Source: Hysterangium stoloniferum
Taxonomy: Eukaryota; Basidiomycota; Agaricomycetes; Hysterangiales; Hysterangiaceae
Assembly: GCA_015178975.1 (NCBI GenBank)
Contig: WHVD01000171.1
Location: 62,001 to 126,000 of the forward strand
DNA: 64,000 bases
Direction of reading: 5' to 3'
A program made the position numbers and the translations under genes. The notes under the pieces were generated by a model that ran no database searches, had not been told where the DNA came from, and saw only the letters and a program-made list of their open reading frames with translations. Below, one piece after another: positions 31,656-42,159 of the stretch (its first letter is position 1; each line of letters opens with the position of its first letter).

Positions 31656-32263
31656 ATCAGTCACCAGACCCCACTCGGAAAACCCATCAGCCCTCTAACT
31701 GAGCCCCATTCCCATTATAGTCAAATGATCTGTCACAATTTGGACTCTGCTCCTGCCCCATTCCCATTATGGTTTTATGACCTGTCATAATTTGGACTCC
31801 ACTCTGTTCCGTCCTGTTCCTAACACCAAGTTTGGTGTTTATTTATCTCATTTTATGTTTGCTAGTTTAGTTTTCATTATTACTGGATTTGGTCTGTTAT
31901 TCATTCCACAGTCTACATATATAGTCTGGTAGATGTTGTACATACAATCCAGTCAGAAAATCAGCTTAGATTCTCCCCAGTAATCTTAGTATATTTTCTG
32001 CTCTAAATTCCTCTTTGAAACACACTGCTCTTACTCATTGGAGCCTGTGGCTCCAACGCATCTATCACTCAACTTCCAACTTATCTATCTCGACTCCCCA
32101 ACTTCTTGACCCACGAACCCTGCCCGGACTCCCCAGGATTCCCATCCGCCCACTTGAAATTGGACAAGACGATCTCGCGAGGGTGCAGCCTGTAAGCTGA
32201 AGCCAAGTCCTACCGGCTTTCCTGTGGGTTTCTCCAGAAACCCTCCATGTATGCACCTTAACA
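31656..32263 (+). mobile_element. LTR-B1, 5'-truncated
   Basis: It begins within the family at ATCAGTCACCAGACCCCACTCGG and ends CACCTTAACA at 32263. The group-B block (here CAGCCTGTAAGCTG) is at 32179-32210. It has truncated the Tc1/mariner gene on its right. Confidence 0.85.
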
Positions 32264-32464
32264 ATGATCCTCCTCTGGTCAATAGGAGAAAGTTGGAAGG
32301 ACATCCTCCTTTTAGGTTTTCTTTGTCTATGTCCATCTCCTGAGCAATTCTATTGATAGTAGACTTGCTAACACCTGTTGTAGAGGCTACATTCCTATTG
32401 GAGAGTCCATTTTGTAGGAGGGAGATGGCTTGTTCTCTTTTGAGAGGGGAAATAGCTTTCATGA
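32264..32464 (-). pseudogene. Tc1/mariner transposase, DNA-binding N-terminus only
   Basis: The minus strand encodes SPLKREQAISLLQNG, NVASTTGVSKSTINRIAQE, a helix-turn-helix typical of Tc1-like transposases. After GGCPS a frame change leads to LSPIDQRRI, the second HTH with its GRPxxLS-type linker. Such domains bind the terminal repeats. The catalytic DDE part is absent because a B1 LTR fragment begins at 32263. Confidence 0.8.
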
Positions 32465-32803
32465 TAAGAATGATAGTTAAAATGTGATATTTCATGTCAC
32501 ATATTAATTAGAACATCAAGTAGATGTCATGTGATGTTTCCTGTAATTTTCCTAGCCCTCTAGAATATAATATGATATAATGAAATATGTGAAAAGAGAG
32601 GGTTGCAAAACTGTCCCAATGATTGGTCATTTTTAAATATTCACTGTGACACCAATATCCATCTATATTTGGGTATATCAAAGCTAGTATGCTAAGGTAT
32701 ATGTGAGAATATTTTCACTAGTTTAGAAAATTTATTTGGTAGGTTATAGAGCATTCATTGAGAATTACCAAAACATTGGGACAGTTTTGGAAGCCACTGT
32801 AGT
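32264..32803 (-). mobile_element. Tc1/mariner-type element, truncated
   Basis: The right end carries a terminal repeat (minus strand CAGTGGCTTCCAAAACTGTC) next to a TA dinucleotide (32800-32801). A partial inverted copy, GCAAAACTGTCCCAATG, lies inside at about 32604-32620. The transposase start lies at about 32464-32264. The other end of the element was removed by the B1 LTR. It is the only DNA transposon recognised in the window. Confidence 0.7.
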
Positions 32804-32946
32804 TGTTGCAAGTTTGAGTTGAAAGCCATTCAATATGGTCGAGATGATACCCCAGTCATGACTTACAGGATACTAAAAAGTGTGTCTGGGTAAGTCATGG
32901 TTATGGGGTAAAAGTGTCTGAGTTTTAACTACGTGTGCTAATATGT

Positions 32947-34445
32947 TGTCACAACTGTCACAAGTCACAACATTGTCACAAACATTCAAAGGTAATATTC
33001 AACAACTCTTCAACTCATTGAATTCAACTTGACAAACCTGAACATTATTCGACAACATCGAATCTCTTTTGATATGTCTCATTTTGACGTCACAAATGAT
33101 TTCATTATTAGATCATAATATAGTCATAACAATATGATGAAAAGCATAAAAAGGCCATGAAAGGAGCGAAGGAAGTCAGTTGAAATATCTGTATAATTAG
33201 TGATATACATATTAATAATCAAATCTCACTTGTCATAACTTCTTTGACAACACTTCCTTGAGTTCTCACAACTGGTAATAGCCTCTTCATTGACAGGGCA
33301 AATATATATTTCATCGAACGAGGCTTTCTGTCAGGAACTGGAAAACCCGCCAGCCTCCGGGCCCCCGGACCCTGTCCTACATGCTCCCGACCCTCTATAT
33401 TGTATAGTAACAACCGGAGTTCCCACGGGAGCCCGCATGTCAACTTGTTTATGCCTGACTCTCTGTACGCATCCCACCTGTCTGCACCTAACCCTCCATG
33501 TCTCATACACCAGTCCTCGGACTCCTCCGGACTCCGGACTCCACTCTATGTACACCCGACACTCTGTGTCTTATGTACCAGTCACCGGACTCCGACCGGA
33601 CTCCTGGAACTCCTCTAACAGAGCATAGAACCCCGCTCCTGTTATCTGTCTCTGCATCTCACACACCAGTCATCGGAAAACCCACCGGACTCCTCCGGAC
33701 CTCCTGCACATCAAGCCTGTCTATACCCGACACTATCTTGTGCACCAAGTCACCGGACTCCGACCGGACTTCCAGAACCCCTCTAACTGAGCCCCGCTCC
33801 AGTTATGGTTAAATGATCTGTCATGATTCGTTCTCCGCTCCCGTTCCGTTCCGTCCCTAATTCCCAGTTTAGTATTTACCTGTTTCATTTTATGTTTAAT
33901 AGTTCTGCCTCTCATTAATACCGGATTTGGTATTATTACATTTCACAGTCTATATAAGTCTGCTATATTCATGTACTTAGAATCCAGTTTCAATCTCGAA
34001 CTAGTTTTCCCCCGAACAAGTTTGATCCTTGAACAGTCTCTAGTCCTCTTGTCTGTCTGCACACTCGATTCCCGGAACTCCCACGGGAACTCCGGAATCT
34101 ATATCTTCCTGTATGCATTCTGTCAGCTTGAAATATGGACACCCGAATGAGTGTACGAGGGCGCAGCCTATAAGCTGAAGCCAAGTCCATCTCAGTCGTT
34201 TCACCATATCTTTCTGGTAATTATTCTGATATCACCGTTCCTTGTACTAATAATCCCCGGAACTTTCCCGGGACCTATTGCCCGGGGACTCTGTGGGACT
34301 ATTCCCGGAAGCAAGTGTGTGTTCGGAATAGTTACCGGAAACCTCCGCAGGGCTATCCGTGGAGCTTTGTTTGGGAACTTAACACTTTCAAGTTCAATCA
34401 ATAGAATAATATTCAACTTTATTGAAGAATATTTGATTCGTGACA
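32947..34445 (+). mobile_element. LTR-C, split by B2
   Basis: It runs TGTCACAACTG to TTCGTGACA; without the B2 insert it is about 440 bp. A clean target duplication was not found: TATGT lies to the left, and a TATGT occurs five bases beyond the right end. Confidence 0.85.
33329..34384 (+). mobile_element. LTR-B2, solo, TSD CTTTC
   Basis: It runs TGTCAGGAACTGG to AACTTAACA, 1056 bp, with perfect CTTTC duplications (33324-33328 and 34385-34389). It has a TATA box (TATATAAG, 33951-33958) and the group-B block at 34157-34188. It is almost identical to the inverted copy at 58007-59061 and is CpG-rich. Confidence 0.95.
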
Positions 34446-34623
34446 TACTGTATGTACATAAAACTATGGTGTGCATGCCAACAAGTGTCTATGTACCCAC
34501 AGGTGTACATAGATCTTCAAACTAATGTAAATACTACCAAATGTGAGGTGTAGTAGTAGAAATAAAGGAAGAAGCATGGGAGGTAAAATATAATCAGAGA
34601 TATATTTTAGGATACCTCTCACA

Positions 34624-34807
34624 CAAAGAAACTCAGACATTTTACCCCATAACCATGACTTGCCCAGATACTGGAGAGAGGATGATATGAGTAATGTAAA
34701 GTGTGAGTTGAAATTGACAATAGTTTGAGCTTCGACTATTCAGTATGAAGCTAGATAGTTATTGCAAGTTTGAGTTGAAAGCTGTTCAAGATGGCTGAGA
34801 TGATACC
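34624..34807. repeat. Rearranged A2 pieces
   Basis: A short forward A2 piece (CTCAGACATTTTACCCC, about 34627-34670) is followed by reverse A2 pieces leading to the D1 insertion. The order does not match any intact LTR, so at least two old breaks lie here. Confidence 0.5.
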
Positions 34808-36458
34808 TGTAATGTATTCAGGGGATTCTCTTAGATAGCTCAATATATACTATAGTGTCACAGAGCTTCAACAATAAAACAAGCAAAGGTACAGTAATTT
34901 AAATACTGATAGATTAATGAGCTGTGCTATTAAGCTTAAACAACTCAAATCAATGCTTATTTTGATTATTGAAAGGTTCAATAGAACAATATATGACTCT
35001 TTTAGCAAATAAAAGAACTATTCCTTGAGAATAGGGGCTAGAAGCTGAGTATATGCGCAGTAACTTAGCAGAGACTTGATATAAAGCTTCGGATTCTTGT
35101 ATGCTTATTTCTAACTATTAATAGTTATTTAACAAGGTGTTAAATAATTTCTTAATAGAGAAAATAATTTGTATTGGATTATCTGAGTGCTTGTACTTGA
35201 TTAATTCAATAAACTTAGGGCTGGGCCTTGAATAATCTAGTATTGGCAGGGAATTTCAGTAAGGATACTTAGATACTTATTAGGTTTATTATGTAATTAA
35301 TAAGCCTAAAGGGTAGCTGTGAGGCTGGGGGAACTTAGATGATTAGCTAAGTTCAAGAGTTGCTGACAAAGATTCAAGATTCTGCAAGTGTAGGTGCTTG
35401 CAGTTAGTGTATCAGACTAAGGCTATTATTGTCCTTAGGATGATTAGATAAGCTTTTGAGCTGTGCAGTAAAATGTGTGTGTGATAGATTGATTTTATTG
35501 GAAACTTGGCCCTCCTTATATACATTTTGATAACTAAATATTTAATCATTTATTTACTTTATGAGGTCATTATTTAGGTCATAATGACCTCATATTCTAC
35601 TTATTTTTTACCCTTTATTTACCATGTGATTCCCCTCTCTGAGACAAGGGTTCCAACCTTTGGCTTGAACATGAAGGTTCAAGGCCACGGTCCTGGGATG
35701 GAAGCATTTGATGAGTCGGTGGAATCAAATTATGACTTGAGTAAGTCGTTACAGTCACATTTGTGACTTGTGTGATATCCTGACACTGGAGGCTTATCTA
35801 ATAAGTCATGTGACTCCAAAAATGCGCACATTGAAGCAAAACAATGTGCCGAAAAGCAATAACTAAGTGTAAAGAGTGGTGGAAGTTCTAACTGTTCTAT
35901 ATACAAAGAATATCGAGCGTTTAGGTATGATACGTAGATGTATTGACTGTCTAAGTCTAATACAGGCCGAACAAGTATTGACTACTTAGTTCAATACGAT
36001 TGAGTGAAGTAGCTATCTAAAGTAAGGTAGAGAGCTAAAATGAGTAAAGGGAATCGACTGTTAAGTGCGATTCCAAGTGACTGCTCGAGTGTAGAAAAGA
36101 GTAACGAGAGAGTCGAATGGTAGAGTAGCGTGGATGTAGTCCATGCGGATTGATATATAGATGGAGTTTTGACTGGTACAGTTCGAAACTCTGATTGCGT
36201 GGATGGTTGAAGCCTGTATGTAATGGTTGAGACGATACCCCAATCACAACTTATGGGACATTAACTGGGTGTCTGGTAAGTTGTGGTTGTGGGGTAAAAG
36301 TGTCTGAGTTCTAATTATGGGGGCTAGAATACATGAGTCTGGCATGTATGCACCCACAAGAGTCGATGTACCATATACATAGGTCATCAAACTAATATAA
36401 GTGTATAATAGAATAGAGAGAAAGAAGAAATAATAATGGGAATATAGTATGGGCTTAT

Positions 36459-37487
36459 TGTTACGACCGGACAATCCCGCCGGACTCCGGGCACTAACCC
36501 GTACACCCCCACATGCTACAAGCACCAATCGTCTGTTTATAGGATTTCCCGCCCGGACTCCATTACGTCAAGACTCATTACGTTCAACCTCATTACGACA
36601 CATATCAGTCACCAGACTTCCCCCGGACTCTGTCTCTGTCTATGTCCGTCTTCGTCCCATGCATCAGTCACCGGACCCCGCTTAGAATCCCGTCACCGCT
36701 CTAATCGAGCCCCATTCCCATTTTAGTCAACTGACCTGTCACAATTTAGGACTCCGCTCCGGCTCCGTTTCCCATTATGGGTTATGCTTTGTCACGATTC
36801 GGACTCTGCTCCATTCCGTTCCGTTCCTAACACCAATTTGGTGTTTACTATTCCCGTTTCATGTTTTGTTAGTTTCGTTTCGCCATTACTGGATTTGGTA
36901 TGTCATTCACTCCATGGTCTATATAAACTGGCAGATGTTGTACATACAATCCAGTCAGAAAATTAGCTTAGATTCCCCCCAGTAATCTAATAACATTTTC
37001 CACTCTAAAACCTTACTTGATTCACATCGCTCGCACTAGTCAGAGCCCACGGGCTCTGGCGCATCTACCTCTCTCAACCAACTCGACTCATGACCCACGA
37101 CCCCTGACTTATGACCCATGACCCCCGACTTGCAACCCACGACCCCCGACTTATGACCCACAACCCCCGACTTACGACCCACGACCCCCGACTTACGACC
37201 CACGACCCCTGACTTACGACCCACGACCCCTGACTTACGACCCACGACCCCTGACTTACGACCCACGACCCCCGACTTACAACCCATGACCCCCGACTTA
37301 CGACCCACGACCCCCGACTTACGACCTACGACCCACGAACCCCACCCGGACTCCCCGGGATCCCCATCCGTCCGTTTGAAATTGGACAACACGATCTAGC
37401 GAGGGTGCAGCCTATAAGCTGAAGCCAAGTCCTACCGGATATCCCGCGGGTTTCTCCGGAAACCCGGCCTGTGTGTGTATCCTAACA
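36459..37487 (+). mobile_element. LTR-B1, solo, TSD CTTAT, innermost layer
   Basis: It runs TGTTACGACCGGAC to ATCCTAACA, 1029 bp, with perfect CTTAT duplications (36454-36458 and 37488-37492). It has a TATA box (TATATAAA, about 36920), a tandem array (37086-37330) and the group-B block (37401-37432). It is longer than the other B1 copies because of the array. Confidence 0.95.
37086..37330 (+). repeat. Minisatellite, ~20-21 bp x ~12, in LTR-B1
   Basis: Units of the form CTTACGACCCACGACCCCC repeat about 12 times with small variation (GACCCCTG or GACCCCCG endings, TTATG or TTACG). Other B1 copies have only a few units, for example about four 15-bp units at 59725-59790, so the array length varies between copies. 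Confidence 0.92.
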
Positions 37488-37757
37488 CTTATCCAGACTA
37501 TATTTCCTGAGCATATTTCGCCATACCTCTCACACTAAGTAAATAAAATATAAATAATTAGTTAAAAATTATAATAAAATAAATAAGATATAATAGCATT
37601 ATATGAGCTCATATATGCTATTATTATGCGAAGTTAAAAGGAATTAGGCCTTATATTTCACAATAAAAATATAATAAAAATACAATAAATTCGAGAAAAT
37701 ATTAAATAATTCACAGAAAATTAAGAGAATATTATGAGATGAGGCTGATACCTCACA

Positions 37758-37920
37758 ATACCCCAATCACAACTTGCAGGACACTAAAAAGGCCCTTAAC
37801 TCATTACTTCATTAACTCACTCCTTGGAATTGTACTGTAAGGTCAATTCTACTTTCCTTTAGTTGTCTTAGTTGTCTTACAGCTACTAAAGTTGACTAAA
37901 ACTATTTTACTATCTATATT
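37758..37920 (-). mobile_element. LTR-A2 remnant, outermost layer of the nest
   Basis: It holds CCCAATCACAACTTGCAGGACACTAAA, then mixed A2 bits (TTACTTCATTAACTCACTCC, ACTGTAAGGTC). It carries the second ATACC copy of the D1 insertion. The LTR breaks off in AT-rich DNA at about 37920. Confidence 0.6.
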
Positions 37921-39059
37921 GGAAGATATCTGAAAACTATTAAGTATACCAAATTCTAATATACTCTAAAGGTCATTTAAACATCTGGGATGTGATTCAA
38001 ACATAATTTGGTTTTTAAAACTTTTTGAAAGTTTTAAACTCTCTCATACATTACAAACTAAAGAATCTTTCTGGACACGAGTAGACAATAAAAAAAATTA
38101 GTAGTTTGAAACACTAATACTTTTAAAAAATAGATACCTTTTGTGAGGAGTATGCTTTTACCACAGTTTCATTGTGGTAAAACACTCCTTTTATTTTATT
38201 TATATTTTACACATTTTATTCATATTTTTCTATCCTTTATATTCTTCGAATATCGTACTATTTTATTAGTTCGAAGCTTTGTGTATACTTGTGGGTGCAC
38301 TTGGCACCAAATAGAACTCAGACACACTTTTACCCAAGCACCACCACTCATAAGACATAAACTAGGTCTACTACGAGTGGTGATCAGGGTAACGTGTCAG
38401 CTACCATATAGGTAGCATTATCTGAACTACTGAACACTTCTGGCCTCGAACTATAACAGTCAAGGCCTCCACTCAATCCATTGCACTCATTGACTCCTGT
38501 GTCATCTAGTGCTCTCTCTCTCACTTTCTCTCATATCGCACCGAATAGGTTAATTCCTCCTCTTCTACTCATTTCTTCGTATATAGAACGGTCAGAACTT
38601 CCACCACTCTTCACACCTTTAGATAGTGTATATCATTGGCACCTCTAAATACATATGTATTACTTTGGAATGGATCTGTCAATCTGAACAGATTTCTACT
38701 TGATTCAACATACCCAGAATATATAGGTGGTTTCACTTAATCAAGAAAGCCATAGGATGAAAAATCTCCAATGATATTTCACATATTTTACTAGGAAATA
38801 ACTACAGTTTAGCTTTTAAAAAACAAATTAACAACAAAAGTATTAGCAAGTATTTACATAACTTGGAAAACCATATACAATATGTTCTATTAATTGACTC
38901 TGGATTGTTTAGGATGTAATATGGAGATTTTTTTTTTATGGTTGGTGGTTAATAATATAATACTCTCAGAGGATATATGACTATTTAAAGATAGAGTTTT
39001 GTAGCAATATTGCTTTTATTAGTAAACATTTGATATTATAATTATTATGAACAACCTCC
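37921..39059. other. AT-rich segment with no recognisable gene
   Basis: Apart from the A3 unit at 38142-38615, this is AT-rich DNA without repeats seen elsewhere in the window, without long ORFs and without detectable LTR motifs. A run of nine or more T residues occurs near 38930. It may be original intergenic DNA or a heavily decayed element. Confidence 0.5.
38142..38615 (+). mobile_element. LTR-A3, solo, TSD CCTTT
   Basis: It runs TGTGAGGAGTATGC to CTCTTCACA, 474 bp, with perfect CCTTT duplications (38137-38141 and 38616-38620). The 5' stem-loop (38148-38188) has a 10-bp arm TTTTACCACA/TGTGGTAAAA and an outer GGAGT/ACTCC arm. It is an uninterrupted copy that shows the family structure clearly. 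Confidence 0.95.
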
Positions 39060-40164
39060 ATTGTACTTTGATAGTCAATATATTGTCATGTTGTACCTAG
39101 ATGGTTGATATTTGTTAGGACCAGGAAACCTGCTGGGCTCCAGACCCCATCCTATATGCACCTGACTCTCTACATATATCATACCCAAGGTACAGTTACC
39201 ACCAGAGTACCCACTGGGACCACACATCACCCTATATGCACCAGTTGTTGGACTCTGCCAGACCTGCATATCAACCTGTCTATATCTGACACTGTCTCAT
39301 GCACCAGTCCTCAGACTCTGCCAGACCTGCACAACAACCTATTTATACCCGACTCTCTGTGCCCATTACTGGACTCTGACTGGACTCCTGGAACCTCTCT
39401 AACAGAGCATGTCAACCTGTTGATATCTGACACTGTGTCTCATGTTACAGTTGTCAGACTCTGTTGGACCCACATGTCAACCTGTTTATACCTGACTCTC
39501 TGTACCCATCACCAGACTCTGACCAGACTCCTGGAACCCTCTAACAGAGCATAGAAGCCTGCTCCTGTTATGGTCAAATGACCTGTCATGATTCATCCTC
39601 CACTTCCATTCCATCCCATCCTAAATTCCCAGTTTAGTATTTACTTGTTTCATTTTTATGTTTAATTGTTCTGCCCCTCATCATTACCAGATTTGGTATT
39701 ATTACATTTCAAAGTCTATATAAGTCTTCCATACTCATGTACTTACTCTCTGGTTTCAATCTCAAACTAGTTACACCTCAAATACATCCTGATCCAGTCT
39801 CTACTCCTCTTGTCTGTCTGCACACTCAATTCCCAGAACTCCCACAGGAACTCCCAAATCTACATCTTCCTTGTAGGCATTCCATCAGCTCGAAATATGG
39901 ACACCCAAATGAGTGTAGGAGGGCACAGCACATAAGCTGAAGGCAAGTCCATCTCAGTACCTCTGGTAATTATTCTGACACTCCTTGTACTAATTACTGG
40001 AAACTCCCCAGACTGTTACCGGGGACTCTGTGGGACATTCCAGGAAAGTGTTCAGAATAATTTTCAGAAACCTCCACAGGGCTTGAGGATTGAGATCCTC
40101 TTTGTCTGAAACTTAACAATATTCTTCATATATAGAGTGGTCAGAACTTCCATGACTCTTCACA
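39060..40164 (+). mobile_element. LTR-A2 3' fragment, split by B2
   Basis: 39060-39112 (GATAGTCAATATATTG...GATATT) and 40119-40164 (ATATTCTTCATATATAG...CTCTTCACA) form the last ~95 bp of an A2 LTR. The 5' part is missing. Gag sequence follows directly at 40165. Confidence 0.8.
39113..40118 (+). mobile_element. LTR-B2, solo, TSD ATATT, old copy
   Basis: It runs TGTTAGGACCAGG to AACTTAACA, 1006 bp, with perfect ATATT duplications (39108-39112 and 40119-40123). It is CpG-poor compared with the B2 copies at 33329 and 58007, so it is older. The group-B block is at about 39919-39950. Confidence 0.93.
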
Positions 40165-41100
40165 CCCAGTCCAGTGTATCCAGAAATGAATTAAGCTATA
40201 CCACTTCCTGTATGGATTCTATCAAGATCAGAGGGAAGAGATACACTATTTAATTCTGACTCTATCCATGGAATTGTCCTACCTGCTACAAGGCCAACCC
40301 ATCAATGACATCATGGGCTTACAGACCTACACAAACAATCTACAAGAGGCCCTTGTCAACACTTGGAATCAGATGCACTGAGAATGTTATTGGTTCCCAA
40401 AGTCTAGAGTCATGATTGCAGAGTAGCAGGAATCTGGTCCAGAAACTGAGGAGGAATTCTCAAGTGAGAATAGCCCAGCCTTTCCCCAGTTGTGTCCTCA
40501 TCAGCAGAATGGAAGATAGAAATGCTGTGAGGAGATTGCACCCAGAGAACTACCTTACAGTTGAAAAGAAGAAAAATTTGGATGAAACAAAGCATTCAGA
40601 AGTATATACATCTATGTATAACTGGCAAGGACCTCATTGAGAAGGGAGATTGGTTGGAGATTCATCATCAGTGCTGTGAAGGCCTGACTGATGACCAAGA
40701 ACCTCTAAGAATCAAGTTTCCTATCAAGGAAATTGCCAATGAAAGCATATTTATTAATTGATCCAAATGTGCAGACAAGAAATATGTGACAGAGGAGACG
40801 AGAAATGGATTGGAGGAAGAAACTTCCCCTTTAACCCTGGACAAATCCCTACCCTAATGCTTTGTGAAGATTCTGAATCAGAGGATGAAGGCAAGGAATC
40901 TTTCACAGACAGTTTCTCACAGGTGTCAACCATAGAAACAATCAACTAGCTATAGTATGCAAAAGGAAGGGAAAAGGCCCAGAATCCAATACCCCCAAAG
41001 TAACAAGTTGATGAAGGAAGATATGACCATTGTATATCAGAAGAGAGAACCTCCTGGAGGTTACTCCAATGTGGGGGGTTCTGCGACTGAGATTCAATGC
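40165..41100 (+). pseudogene. gag: Gag C-terminal half of a Gy-type element (broken)
   Basis: It matches Gy-4 from its RETPVHYIQRR block: LYGFYQDQREE, LILTL, LLQGQPINDIMGLQTYTNNLQEALVNTW, SRVMIAE, and later KRPRIQYPQSNKLMKED with VYQKREPPGGYS upstream of the protease. The zinc knuckle region is not recognisable. More than ten stops and several frame changes are present, and the protease itself is absent. Its 5' end is cut exactly at an A2 LTR end. Confidence 0.75.
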
Positions 41101-41390
41101 AAAATACACAAAAAGGGACACTTGTACTATTAGGATTTTTGAGACAGCTGCAAAGACTTCAGATTAGTATTTGTACTTTTAAGAAAAGAGAAGAATTTGG
41201 GTCTAAGTATCTATAACACTTCATTCAAGTGTCTTTTATGCCTACAGTGAGCTATTTAGCTGCTATAGATGTGCATCAATCCTCTTTCTTCCAGCATACT
41301 TGACAGGGGGGGATGAATCTCTTGTTTTCAGGTGGGAATACTAGTAAATTGTGTGTATCTGTCTTTTCCAGGTCATTTTATCATCAATGG
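41101..41390. other. Short unassigned segment between two gypsy fragments
   Basis: AT-rich, with no ORF and no repeat seen elsewhere. It contains a GACAGGGGGGGATGA purine run near 41306-41320 that, on the + strand, resembles a polypurine tract, but no LTR follows. Confidence 0.4.
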
Positions 41391-42054
41391 TTAAGGGCTT
41401 GTGTTTTTCAGAGTTGTAAAGGCTTTGAGGAATATATGTACTAACTGCACAGATGTGATAGTATCATGCATGGGAATGAATATACCTTGTTTTGAGAATC
41501 TGTCAACAATGACTAGAATGGTGGAAAAGCCTTCAGAGTCCAGTAGGTGTTCGATGAAATCCATAGAGATGGAAATCCATGGATGTTCCAGTACTGGGAG
41601 TTGTTTCAGAAGGCTGTATGGCTTGTGACACTGTGATTTAAAGTGTGGACAAGTAATGCAAGATTTACAATAGTGCTTAACAAAGTCTCGGAGTCTGGGC
41701 CAAGTGTATTCTCTTCTTATTAATGATAGAGTTTTGTTGAACCCAAAATGTCCCACGAGTGGATGGTCGTGTTTGTACTGGAGGATCATGAGGCAGAGGC
41801 CACATACATATATGTGATTGTCAAGTCTAATGAAACCATGCTGGTCAAGAGACCATCAGGGTTGGCTGAGGTCCACAGGGTTGTCAAGGTGTGCTTTAGT
41901 TATCAGGTCTAGCAGAATTGCCGATAGAATATCTTGATGTAATTTCTCAATATCCATAATGATATTTCCACGGATGATGGAGTGGATGAGGAAAGTCACA
42001 TGGACTGATGTGGTAAGTTGCTGATTTGTGAAAATGGGTTTCAAGTTGTGTGAG
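41391..42054 (-). pseudogene. Su-2 integrase, N-terminal part
   Basis: The minus strand first encodes a spacer (LHQDILSAILLDLITKAHLDNP). The zinc-binding domain follows (HDHPLVGHFG, FNKTLSLIRREYTWPRL, CKSCITCPHFK), giving the His-His-Cys-Cys set. The first part of the catalytic core comes next (PWISISMDFIEHL with the first Asp, and TILVIVDRFSKQGIFIP). The remaining core and the C-terminus are missing beyond 41391. The LxxHDHPxxGHFG and MDFI motifs are typical of fungal Ty3/gypsy elements of the same broad type as Su-1. Confidence 0.88.
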
Positions 42055-42159
42055 TTTACTGTGGCATAGTAATTGCTCCCCTCTTTAGAATAGATGTCCC
42101 ATCATCTAGTTAAAGCAAGGTGACTGGGTCAAAAATGGATAATCATATTAAAGGCTGAC

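Larger units (their letters stand above)
32804..34623 (-). mobile_element. LTR-A2 remnant, split by C and B2
   Basis: 32804-32946 and 34446-34623 are two parts of one old minus-strand A2 LTR, including the inverted-repeat block (CCAGTCATGACTTAC...GTAAGTCATGG) and the end ACCTCTCACA at 34623. The intervening DNA is a C LTR with a B2 LTR inside. The right end of the LTR at 32804 is truncated. Confidence 0.7.
35868..37534 (-). mobile_element. LTR-A2, TSD CTAAG, split by B1
   Basis: The + strand reads TGTAAAGAGTGG to ACCTCTCACA with perfect CTAAG duplications (35863-35867 and 37535-37539). Without B1 it is about 633 bp. It lies within the D1 LTR. Confidence 0.94.
34808..37757 (-). mobile_element. 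LTR-D1, TSD ATACC, split by A2 and B1
   Basis: It runs TGTAATGTATTCAGGGG to ATACCTCACA with perfect ATACC duplications (34803-34807 and 37758-37762). Without inserts it is about 1.28 kb. The host is an A2 LTR reading GAGATGATACCCCAATCAC across the duplication. Confidence 0.93.

Noticed and set aside
37036-37392. 118-aa repetitive minus-strand ORF (KSGVVGR repeats)
   Set aside because: It is a by-product of the ~20-bp tandem array in LTR-B1 and is not conserved in other B1 copies.
41306-41320. Polypurine tract at GACAGGGGGGGATGA
   Set aside because: No LTR start follows it, and the neighbouring integrase runs on the other strand.
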